Shown in pieces: positions 1 to 10,600 of a stretch of 64,000 nucleotides of DNA. Source of the DNA: Anas platyrhynchos (Eukaryota; Chordata; Aves; Anseriformes; Anatidae). Position 1 is the stretch's first letter, and every line of letters starts with the position of its first letter. Both the position numbers and the translations under genes were made by a program. The stretch spans positions 1,495,501-1,559,500 of the forward strand of contig NC_092602.1 in NCBI RefSeq assembly GCF_047663525.1, given 5' to 3'. The notes below the pieces were generated by a model. It was not told the DNA's origin, ran no database searches, and worked only from the letters and a program-made list of their open reading frames with translations.

Positions 1-206
1 CCGGCGTGTGTGCAGGACGCTGCTGCTGCTCCTGTGCGCCACGGGCTGAGCTCCGAGCCCTGTGCTTTGTGTTTTGTGCTCCTGCCGTCCTCCTCCCTCT
101 CCAGAAGACTTTTAGCTGCCAGTCCGGGCTACCGAGGAAGAGCAAAAAGCAATTTGAGCTTCAGAACTGAGACCGAAGGCGATGCTGCGGGGAGCAGTGC
201 GCCCTC

Positions 207-376
207 GGTGGCCACGAGCCCTTGGTGGCCTCGAGTCCTTGGTGGCCACAAGCTTTTGGTGGCCACAAGCTTTTGGTGGCCACAAGCTTTTGGTGGCCTC
301 GAGCCCTCGGTGGCCACGAGCCCTCTGTGCCTGTGAGCCCTCAGTGGCCACAAGCCCTTGGTGGCACGTGCATGGC
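207..376. repeat. 17-bp minisatellite, about 10 copies
   Basis: A tandem repeat whose unit is GGTGGCCACAAGCTTTT. Copies start at 207, 224, 241, 258, 275, 292, 309, 326, 343 and 360, exactly 17 bp apart. The three central copies (241-291) are identical and contain HindIII sites; the outer copies vary at the AAGCTTTT part, and the copies at 326 and 360 are strongly diverged. The period is not a multiple of three, and overlapping open frames here simply reflect lack of stop codons in the unit. No gene was recognised on either side. Confidence 0.95.
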
Positions 377-499
377 AGGGGGACACTGCCCGTCCCTAAA
401 GCCCCCCGTGGCCCCGCAGCGCTCCCCACGCACCCACCACGCTCCGACCCCGGCACCGGCCCGGGGGGGCTTGGTTCTTCCACGAATGTCAATTCCCCA

Positions 500-1080
500 G
501 CGGCGCATCGTCCCGGTGGAATATTTTAGCACCTTTAATGCAATTTCCTCCTCTCGCTGAAATATCATTTCAATCCGAGCCAGCCGCACCGTCTACCTGC
601 TCCCTAATAAACCTCTGCGACTTTAATGAACTAAATAGCAAATTACTTTTTTATTCAAGAATGAAATTTCATCATATTCATAATTCATATTTTATTTCAG
701 ACATCTGCTGCTGATTACATTACATTTAACTAAAATTAGATGATGCTCAGAATGTAATTAAGCCCCTGCCAAATTCTCTGGCCCACCAATACCAGCCTCG
801 CTCAGCGGGGGCCGCTTGGAACCTAATATGTAATTAGGAGCTATTTTCTAGCTGTTTTTAAAGTCTGAAAATTAGCTGCCTTTATTAATCACACAGACAA
901 ATATAAAGCGGAGCCAACGCTTGCTGAAATTTCTAAAAAGGATTTTTTTTTAATTATACACCACATAGTGCTGAGACTCATTTTGAATGTTGATTTGTTG
1001 TGCACTGACATTTTGACAACTAGTTCTCAATTTGTCTGTCGTAGTTAGGCAACAACAAAGCAGACAGTAATACTTAACTT
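500..1080. promoter_or_regulatory. AT-rich candidate conserved non-coding element
   Basis: This block is markedly AT-rich between GC-rich flanks. It is dense in TAAT/ATTA homeodomain core sites, including several near-palindromic TAATTA-type sites around 755-835 and a TTAATTATA run near 950. It has no coding frame of note. Developmental enhancers of vertebrates often look like this, and the interval lies downstream of MVK, where FAM222A is the next gene in mammals. Function is inferred from composition only; conservation was not tested. Confidence 0.35.
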
Positions 1081-3060
1081 TCAAAACCTCTCGGCGTGCC
1101 GGGAGGGGCTCGGGGCGGTGCCGGGGGCTGCTCCCTGCTGCCTCCGAGCATCCCCAGCCACGCCGAGCCCGTGGCCAGGAGGATGGAGCTGGATGCACCC
1201 ATGGGTGCTGCCCAGGGCTGGATCCGTGGGGGTGCCCCTCCTGGGAAACTTCTGCCCTGGGGGTGATGCTGCAGCAGGGGGGGGACATCGGTGTCACTCG
1301 GTGCCACCAGTTTTGGGTGGCGATGGCACCGGGGGACATTCCCCGGGGGCTCTACGAGGGCTGGCACTGCAGGGAGCAGGACGGGGCTGGGGGTCCCCAT
1401 CCTGGCAGCCCCCATGGCCGGGGGGGGTCCCCAGCAGCACCCCCCCGGCGTCTGCGCGCTGACATTTCCTCGCCGTCCCTGACCCTTTTTCTGTTCTCTC
1501 AAATAATGTCACTGCCTCCTTAGCATCGATTCAGCAGAGCAGAAGGAAGCCGCTGCTGACACGGATTAAAAAAAAATGCCAGCTGTGCCTCGCGGGGCAG
1601 GGCAGCCCCAAAAAGAGCGCACAGCCTCATCCTTGGTGAGGGAAAGCTGCCGGGGTGTATGAAGGGATTTCCTTTTTTTTTTTTTCCTGTAAGAAACACC
1701 GGTGTCCCCCTGATGCTGCTGGAGCTTTGGAGCAAAGGGAAAACAGCCCTGTCCTGCAGGAGCCAGCTGGAGTATCGAGGGCTGCAAAGTGACCCCTCAA
1801 GGGCCAGGTCCTCGAGGTGGGGAAGGTCCAAGGACCCCATCCCACTCCCCAGCATCCTGAATCTTCTCCCGCAGGCGGAGGGAGCGCGGCTTCCCCTGCC
1901 CACCCCCGTCCTGGCTATTAGAGGCAAACCCCGGCTCGTTAGTCTTCCTGCAAAGCTCATCATGTGAAAAATGAAGCCGAAGAAAAATTAGCCAAATTAC
2001 CAGGCTAATCCTTCAGCGGCAATCGCTGCTCCGCTCCACATCCGTAACACCCGACGGGGGAGAGGAGAGGAAAGGAGAGGAAAACAGAGGGGGCACCCGG
2101 GCTGGGCTCAAGCTGAGCACCCCGAGCAGTGAAGGACAGGATTTGGGGGACCCCCGTGTCCCCGTTTGCTCCGTAAAACAAGCACAAGGGGTGGCCGTGA
2201 GCTGGTGCTGCTGCCGGGTGATTTCTGCGCCCTGCGTGGATGCCAGCAGCAGGCTGCTGCCCGGTGCCCCCCCGGTAATCCCGCTGAGAGCAGCGAGGAG
2301 CCTGCCGAGCCTCTGATTGAGCCTGGGAGGGAGGAATAAATGAAGGGGAGCGCGGGCACTCCAGCGCTCGCAGATGGATGCTAAATCCGGGCTCACTGCT
2401 AACAAATTGGGACCGGCTCCAGCTGCTGACTTATGCAATTCTGGTCCCGGCGGCACAGGGGGGGGGGCAGCATCCTCCCGTGCTGCAGCCCCTGCCTCGT
2501 GCAGAGATGATTTGGGAGCCTGGGAGGCAGGAGGGAGATGGGGAGGGGACCAGCACCCACCACAACCCCGATCCCTCCAAGGTCACCGTGTCCGGGCTCT
2601 GCCCCCTCCCTGTGTCACCTCTGCACCTCCACCACCCCCCAGCCAAGCAGAGGCCCGCCAGACAAGGCTGAAAGTTTGGGGACAAAAACGCCACAGGTCA
2701 CAGATTGCAGCAGAGCTCGTGCCGGGTAGTGCCAAGGCCTCCAGCTATGGCCCTGGCACAGCTGAAAGATGAGAAATGGAGCAGAGCCAGCACGCAGGGC
2801 AGTCGCTGAAGGACTCATACGGCTCAGCAGGCTGATAACGGGAGGACCCACACGTCTCAGTTACGATTTAAAGCAGCAAACCAACATTTTTTTAGTTCTT
2901 TTCCTACCAGAGCTGCCAGGCCTTCTTCTAAGGAAAGCAGCTAACGCTGATTAACCCCCGAGACGTTGTTTTGAAGTGAAGTTTCTTCGCAGGGAACGTG
3001 GCATTTCTTTGTGCTCACCAGGAGAAGCTACAGACACATTTAAGCGGTGATGAAGGCAGC
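1081..3060. other. Intergenic, no gene recognised
   Basis: GC-rich intergenic sequence with poly-G/poly-C runs (for example near 1278 and 1425) and a T-run near 1672. Open frames occur on both strands but show no recognisable protein, no splice-linked partners and low-complexity composition. I searched for exons of FAM222A, the expected next gene, and saw none; a non-coding 5' exon would not be detectable by eye. Confidence 0.6.
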
Positions 3061-3320
3061 ACGCACCCAGATCCTCACATTGATTACACTGTATTAGAAA
3101 ACGGTAAATTATTTATCAGGCTTTCTGACTTGTGATTAGTGTAAAGCTGTTCTGGGATGCAAATTGGAATTGTAATTAGACATGTAGAAAACCAGCCTCT
3201 GAAACCTGGTTTTATCGAAGCAGTGTACGGTACTTTTTTCCTTTTGTAGCCGGCGTAATTATCAAAGAACACTTTGCACGTATAAAATGTCAATTTATTA
3301 AAAACAGAGACAGTTTTATT
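3061..3320. promoter_or_regulatory. AT-rich candidate non-coding element with octamer site
   Basis: The interval contains a perfect POU octamer, ATGCAAAT, at 3158-3165, followed within 10 bp by a TAATTA homeodomain site, plus further TGATTA and ATTTAT motifs at 3080-3120. There is no convincing coding frame. The combination of POU and homeodomain sites in a compact AT-rich island suggests an enhancer, but this is inference from motifs. Confidence 0.3.
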
Positions 3321-3725
3321 TATGTCTGATCAGTGAGCTAAACCTGGTCATGAGGATGGCAAGACGTTAGAGCTGGTAGACCTCAGCTTCTCACACTTGG
3401 TATCTTATTCCTGCACTGGAAGGGGAAGGCAATCTGCCCCCCCTCTGACCATTTATTATTTGGCTTTCAGTGAAGTTAATTCTTGAGCAGAGCAACACTT
3501 AAAAAAAAAAACAAACAAGGACAAAATCTTCAGCAGGTATCGAAGGGATCCCAGCCACAAGGAGTCAGCTTATTTCTGGGGTCATGTACTCACCTCCCAG
3601 TTCCATTAGTTCAGCAGTACACCACTAACATTTCAGAAGAAGCTGCATTTACACAGCGAGTGTAAATGCATTCAGGTTTTATGCCTCACCACTTGCAAAA
3701 CTGCGGTCAGCTCTTGAAAAGTTTT

Positions 3726-3731
3726 TTTATT
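3726..3731 (-). terminator. MVK: Candidate poly(A) signal of MVK
   Basis: AATAAA on the minus strand, the first perfect hexamer downstream of the MVK stop codon (about 885 bp beyond it). A GT-rich stretch follows 30-40 bp downstream on the minus strand. It would give a 3' UTR of about 0.9 kb. A second AATAAA at 3452-3457 is an alternative. Confidence 0.45.
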
Positions 3732-4615
3732 CCTTAAAACCAATTACTTTAAGCTAAGTTTTTAAAATCTGTGTTTGCTCTGTTTGCTGACCCCCTCCAC
3801 CTCTCCCACCTTTACAGGAGGCACAGCTCTCACCCCCACCAGCAGGCTCATTTAAGACAGAAGCATGAGAGCACGCTCCCCAAACAGATCCCAGAAGAGC
3901 TACGCTAAGTAGAAATCCTAAAACTGCCTTTGCCTCCAGCCACCCTCCCTGCAGGTAACAGCCAGAGCCTGAACCAGACCTCGGGCACGTGAACAGAGCC
4001 TGGTTACAGGACCCTCTTTATCAGCCCAGAGTGAAAACAGTGATAAATTCATTAGAGTTGTGCTGTTTTTTTTTCACGTTAATTATCCACCTCTTAATTA
4101 GTAACAGGTAAGAGCTCTATTTAAATGTTTCCTTTCCACGGTTAATTGCAGTCCAGGAAAAACCGAGACCCAAGTGTTGAGCCCTGAGCTGCCAAGATGC
4201 TTTTCACCCCCAAATGTCAAAGCACTCTGCACATCCGCCTCGCCAGCCTCGCTGCACGCCCTCGCAGGACGCCAGGGGAGACGCGGAGAGACACCGCACG
4301 CATCTGAAGCAGGAGAACCAAGCCGAGTGTCATTATCCGTGCTGGAATCCAGCCCAGAGCTCTCCTCCTGCCCCTCGAGATTAGCACAGCAGTTGAGAAA
4401 GGAAATTCAGAAGAGGATTTTTGAGAGGCTGGGTCGGACTGGGGCCCAGAGCAAGTGCGAGCAGTTGCTCCTGGGTCCTCACCGCGGTCCCAGCTCCCCG
4501 AGGCACCAGCCCTGAACCCCAGCACCCAGAAGGATGCAGATGGGAGCACTGGGAGAAGCTCCCAGGCAGCGGGGGCAGAGCCAGCCAAGAGCTCGGCCTC
4601 GCCAGGGGCAGCGGC
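3732..4615 (-). other. MVK: Presumed MVK 3' untranslated region
   Basis: Sequence between the MVK stop codon at 4616-4618 and the first downstream AATAAA. No coding frame is recognised. An AT-rich patch at 4020-4170 with TTAATTA sites breaks up otherwise GC-rich sequence. The transcript end is a prediction. Confidence 0.45.
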
Positions 4616-7600
4616 TCAGCTCTCGGAGAGCTCGTGCAGCACTTGGGCTTTTAAAGACGAGGAGGAGTGCAGGGTCACCCCGGGGGCCCCGATGTCGGTC
4701 TCCCAGCACTCAAATCCGCACGCGCACAGATCTCGCTTGGCTGCTTCCACGGCCTGCGGGGTGGTGTCTGCGGAGAGGGAGGCAAGAACGGGCAGGAGGT
4801 CAGCCAGGCCGTGCCTGGAGGCAGGAAGGGGCACCCACGTTCATCCCAGTGCCGAGCTGGGCGGGCAGAGGGGCACTGACCTGGTCGCAGCAGGGTGATG
4901 CCGCAGCCGCCGCCGCCAGCGCCGGTGAGCTTGCTGTGCAGGCCGTGCGAGGCCGTCACCCGGCACAGCCGGTCCAGGGAGGGGTGGCCGACCCCGATCA
5001 CGTTCAGGTGGTGCTGGTTGATGTCGAAGAGTTCCTAAAAGAGATTGCACAGAGAGGAGGTGAGCACATGCAGTGGCAGCAGCAATTCCTGGCCATGGAT
5101 CCTTCCTCGGGAAGCTGTGGGGGGCTGCCCTAAGTTCCCGGCCACCCGACAGCCACCTCGTGTCCATGGGGAGCTTGGCCACCAGCACGTCTTGGGGTCC
5201 AGCAAGGTTGAGGCCAGTGCCTGAGCCCCGTGCTGCTCCTCTGACCCCATCCCCATGATTTGTGTTGCTCCAGCCCATCACTGTGACAGCGGTACAGCAG
5301 CTTCTGGGCCTCCTCACTCAGGAGGGAGAAAGTCCTGGTCGCAGCAAGCTGCTCACAGATGTTTATTCCAGGCCCTAAATCAGAACTTTCCGATGCCTCC
5401 CGACTGTTTTGCCTCTCCCCTGTCACACAAGTGCTGAGCCGGGGGCTGTGGGAAGGGCACTGAGCCAGCACCTCTCGCTGCTGGCTGTCACCCCTGCGAT
5501 CCATCCAGCACCACTAAATCCAGGGCTCTGGCACAGCCGGGTCAGAAGCAGCCCTGCTGGAGAGGCGACGTGGAGTCACCTCCCTGGGCCTGCGGTGTGC
5601 AACGATTCCCCTCTGCGTGGGCTGCAAGCCAGGGGGCCTCTCACCAGCACCACGCCGGGCTCCTGGCACCCGGCACAAGTGGGGTCAAGAGGAGCAGCTC
5701 TGGGAGCAGCATGAGCTCTCCCAGCAGGGCTGCCTGCACGGCTCCGTGCCAGCCCCCAGCACTGCAGCTCCTGGGGACAAAGCCTGAGCGCCCCAGGTGA
5801 CAACAGCAAGAGGCAGGGCTCCAGAACAGGTTCCAGAACAGCCAGATGTGTGCACACGTAGGTGCTGCATGTGGTTGATGCTAAACCCAGATGCTAAAAG
5901 GAGCTGCGCTGCTGTACCGATGGGTTGCTCAGCACCCATGGCCAGGTTTCCCTCAGCTGGGCACCACCCCGCGTCCTCACCCCGCGCGAGGCGGTGCTGC
6001 AGCGCTGCCGGCACCACCACGAGCTCCCCCCGCTCGGCAGCAGCCTCTGCTCCTCCGCACAAAGCCAAGCCGAACGCAGATCTCGGCGTGCACCTCATGC
6101 ATCAACGTCAGGTCAGCTCTGGGCACAGCTCCGTTTGTCATCCTCTGGAGCCAGGACGAGCGCCGAGCGCTGGGAGCTGGCTCGTGAGCAGCCCCTCGAG
6201 CTGGGCTCCCCGCTCTCCGCTCCAGCCCTGGCAGTGACAGAGCAGCAGACGAGCGAGGCTGCCCAAACACACCCCAAAGTGTGTTTCCTTTTCCAAGGGA
6301 ACAAAACCTTTAGGGCTGCAAGTCCCCAGAGCGCTGGGTCTGCTCCCTCCCTCCCTGTCCTCTGTGCTGCGGGAAAACACAAAGAGCATTTTCTGTCCCC
6401 CGGCTCCCAGAAGGGCATTAAGAGCAGCGCACGCAGACCACAATTCCACTCCGACCTGAACGCTTCCTGCTATCAAATTCTTTCTTAGCCCTAATGGTCT
6501 TTAAATGACATTTTGATGTTCAACAGTAACGGCGTCTAAAAATACTGGCGAACGAGCCCCTTACCTCCAGCACAGGGTAATGCTCTGGTGATGGATTTGC
6601 AGGCATCGCTTCCAGAACACTTTGGCACTCCTGAGAAATGGCATCGATGGAGTCCAGCACCGGGTTCATTATAGCCGGGAACTGAGAAGCAGAGAGGCGA
6701 GATGTGAGCAGACTGCTCGCTGGACCTAACGCCACCCCGATAAAGCTGCCCCAGCCCCCTGGAGCTGCACAATTCCTCGCCCCACGCAGGGCTGCTCTCT
6801 CACAGAAAAACCCAGTGCAGAGCAGGGCAGTGCCCAGGTGCTCTCAGCTGCAAAAACTGGAGGAAGAGAGGGAAACAGAGGGAAACTGGCCAGAGAAAGG
6901 AGCTGTTCTGCTCGATGGCTGAACACTGGTGATTTTTGCAACGAGCCCCATGTGCTGGAGGGAGGGAAGCTCAACTCCAGTCCCCAGGTGTTTGCTAGGA
7001 GCAAGCTTGAATGCAACAACCCCGAGAGCTCACGAGAAGCTCCCTGCGAGCCCAGCAGGAGATCAGAGCTCAGCAGGACACTAGGGTTACCTCCCCCCAG
7101 TGCACGCCCCCATCCCCGTGGCCACGCAGGTGCTGCACCTTCAGGATCTTCTCCTTGACCCCCGCCACCAGGACCTTGGTGCTTCGTGGGACTTTGGTGT
7201 TGGTCAGCAGGATCCTCAGCGTCGGCACCCTGCGAGCAACGAGACACGGTCAGCCCCCTTCCTTCAGCAAAACCCCGCAGCTCCCGAGCCCACCGGGCCT
7301 CTCGGGGTTTTCCTTTGAGCACAACAAAGATGAGGGTCCCATTAATTTGGGGGAAGTTAGGCAGGTGCTCAAGCACCGGCTGGGTTCAGACTTGTTCCTC
7401 TGGGTTACAACGAACAACTCTACCAGCACAACAAACGGGACCAACGTATTTACTGAAATCCGTGTTTTCCAAGTAAAATCTTTCCTTTGAAATACTGCGA
7501 GGCTGGCCAGCAGTGGCCATTAGCCACTAATAAAGCAATTTCATGCACTGGGGAAGATTTTAATGGAGTCAGATTATCCTCCCGTGGCAGGAGGCATTCA

Positions 7601-10600
7601 GGGCCCGGCCCTGCCCTCTGCAGCTCGCTTTTTACGCAGCGCTGCCATCAGGTACGCGAGAAGTTTCCCCCCTCCCCACAATGTCATTCGCTGCCAGGAG
7701 CAGATCCGCTCCTGCTGCCCATAATGCCATGAAATTAATATTGATCCCCTGCGCCGCGTTCATCTGATGTGGGATAACGACCAAACGTTTTGTTGTTCTC
7801 GCCCACCCTGCACCGAGGCGGACGCTCAGGCTCCCCACACCCGGGACAAAAACGTGGCCGTGGAGCCCCGCAGCCTCGTGCAGTGCCACATCCACCCGAG
7901 GCACTGCTGCCACGTTCCACCCCCTGCACCTAGGAGTTATTTTTAAGCTCCAGCATTACCTCTTTAACGCTTTGATTTTTCCTGATTGGTATCTCAGGGC
8001 TCCACCTAAAGTGAAACACATGCATTGTCTCAGCACACAGCCCGCCGAGATAAGGCGGTATTGTACGAGACAGAAGGTCTTTCATCTTCAGAACCTCACC
8101 CAGAGCACATGACAGTAATTGCAAGGAACACCAGCTAAATGAACCATGTTCGCAGGCAGCATGAATCTGCCCGGCCCCGCTGACTTAATGAGAGGGTCTC
8201 GCTGGACACAGTTAACCCGGTGACTTTCCCTCTGCCCTCCTCTGCTTCAGGATCACGTTCATTTATTTATTTTTCCAAAGGCAAAGAGTTTGGCCAGCAT
8301 TAAATCTTTGCTGAAAGAGACTCCAGCAATGATTCCCCGGGGTAGAGCCAAGCGTGCTGGTTTCAGACGGGACTGGACGCGTGCTGGTGTCAGCAGCTGT
8401 TTGCTAGCAGGGAACTTCCCCGTGCTGGACAATTCTTGCCTGGCTCCTGCTTCACCAAGGCACTGCGATTAGGTCTCATTAGAAAGATTACCGAAAGGAA
8501 AAGGACACTTCCCAAACACTTGGAAGCCTCTGCTAATTGAAGCTGCGTGACAGCTGTCCGAGTGCATTTTCTCCTGCCTGATCCCGGGGACAGGATTACG
8601 TCCCTTTGTTCGGACCAGAACGTCTCGGCTCCTTGCAGCAGGGTCTCTGCCCCACAGCACCTGCCCGGGGGATGCAGACCCCCAGTGTAAACGCAGGTCT
8701 GCCAGCCCCAGAGCTGGCTCCAGTCCCAGTTACGGACGGGGCTCACCACCTTCCAGAAGTGGGGCTGCTGTTCTGGCACAAAAATCCCCTCAGCACCCCC
8801 GTTTGGGGTCGGGGAGCAGCACACACACACGTACCCCAAGTGCCAACAGCGTTGTCCACACCCGAGGGATTGCCGTGGATCACCCGCTCCCCCTGGAAGG
8901 CCCAGCTGTTGATCAGAGTCATCTCTTCTTCTGTCCACCTGGAAGGCAAGAAAAAGACTCAAAATCACCCAAAACAGTGCACAAGGAGCGACAGAGAGAC
9001 GCACGGAGAGCACAGCACACCCAGAAACAGATCAGGGTCAGCTCGCTGTGCACCCAGCCCCATCCACACCTCCCAACACCGTGGTAACACACTGTCCCCT
9101 GAGATTCCCCTCACCAACACGCAGGACGACGAGTTTACACGCAGATGAGAAGAGAACCCCAAAAGTTGCACCTCGCACAGGCAGCCCCAGCCTCTAATTG
9201 CCAGCTGCTCGGCCGCAGAAGCCTCACAAATTGGGTCAGAGGATGTCACTGGAAGCGATGCTCGAGCAAAGGCTTTGATTTTTAGGGATTAACTCCTAAC
9301 ACTTCAAGCCACGCTGGGTGCCGGCACTTAAAACACAAAAGGGAAGCAAATGCCGAGGTGTTTATGCTGAGAGACAGAGGAACGGGCTCTCTGTGGCCCT
9401 GAAAGCAGTCACACAGACTGCTAAGTGCTTGGAGAGGTTAAACGCTGGCTGAAGGGCTCGGTGCTGGGTCAGGCTCGGCCAGGATTGAGGCCCCTGACCG
9501 AACACACCAATTAAGGGGCTGCAGCAGCACAAAAACCCATCCCGGAGCTGCCGGTTGCAGAGTGGTTTAATGCTCCGTGGGATCAGATAACCCAGCACCA
9601 GGACCTTCTGCAGAGACCACAGCTGGCATTTGGTGCCCAGAACACAAACTGGGTGCTGGAGGCAGAGGCACAGACGCAGGTTTTAGATAAGCACCAAGCA
9701 GCCCTACACGAAACAAGGAGCAGTCGCTGACCCCTGCTAGGGTAGGGCAGAAATCAGGGGAGCCGCCTGCTACCTGGAAGCCCCTTCCTCACACTGCCCA
9801 CGTTCCCAGGCTGCAGCTGAACATCTTTATCCATCTCTGCGCATCTTTAATTTCACTTGCCAATATTTAATCTGCGAAGCATTCAGGAAAACAGCTCACA
9901 CCACCGCTACTCAAAATAGAAGCGCAGTTTGCTGTAAACCACTTGTTTTTAATCCTCTTTGAGAGGCTGCGATTCTTCTCGACGCAGGAGTCATTATATC
10001 ACGCTGTTCTTTTCTTGCAATGTTAAGCAAAAACCTTCTGAAGTCTGACACCCCCATCTCTCACTTACCCCTCTGCACGCCAGCTGGAAGAAAAAAAAAA
10101 ATTACGCTGTATTCAAGCTGAAGCTAAGAAGTGTGAGCAGGGAATGAAGACATCCTTGCTGCTCCCTGCTTTAGAGCTGGCCTCTGGTTTCTCACGTCGT
10201 GTGACCACGGGGAGGTTTGTACCCGCTCTAGGAACGTGTTTCTGGGTGTTTGCAAGCTCAGGTTTTGAAGCAGAGCAGAGCCGCCCCCTCTCACGGTCTC
10301 ACTTCCAGGACGCCCCAGAATCCACAGAGCCAACCATAAAAGGTTGCACCTGGCTCCGGGGGAACAATAGAGGGTTCTGCAGCTCCAGCTGCGATACGCA
10401 TCTCTGAGCTGAGCCTCCTTCCACACACAGCAGAGCAGACCAGTTTTTCAGGATTGAACTCCAATAGAAAGCAGGGGAGAGGGAAAGAAACTCCCTTTCA
10501 ACAGCCCCTGATAAAGGGCAGACTCAGGCAAGAAATCGGAAGGAAACGTACCACGTGCAGAAAAAAAATCCATGGGAAAGTGCAGGAAAAAAGACAGAAA

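Noticed and set aside
207-376. CRISPR-like regular array
   Set aside because: Contiguous 17-bp tandem units without spacers in a vertebrate genome; a minisatellite.
1-3700. Exons of FAM222A, the expected gene beyond MVK
   Set aside because: No coding similarity seen; the gene probably lies beyond the left edge.
4534-5133. 199-codon plus-strand open frame
   Set aside because: Antisense to the last two MVK exons; GC-rich shadow frame without recognisable protein.
8747-8788. Possible MVK exon with AG and GT borders between the fifth and seventh coding exons
   Set aside because: Its 42-bp length breaks the frame and its translation does not resemble mevalonate kinase. The true 46-bp exon is at 7960-8005, encodes [14 protein letters not shown] and restores the frame exactly.
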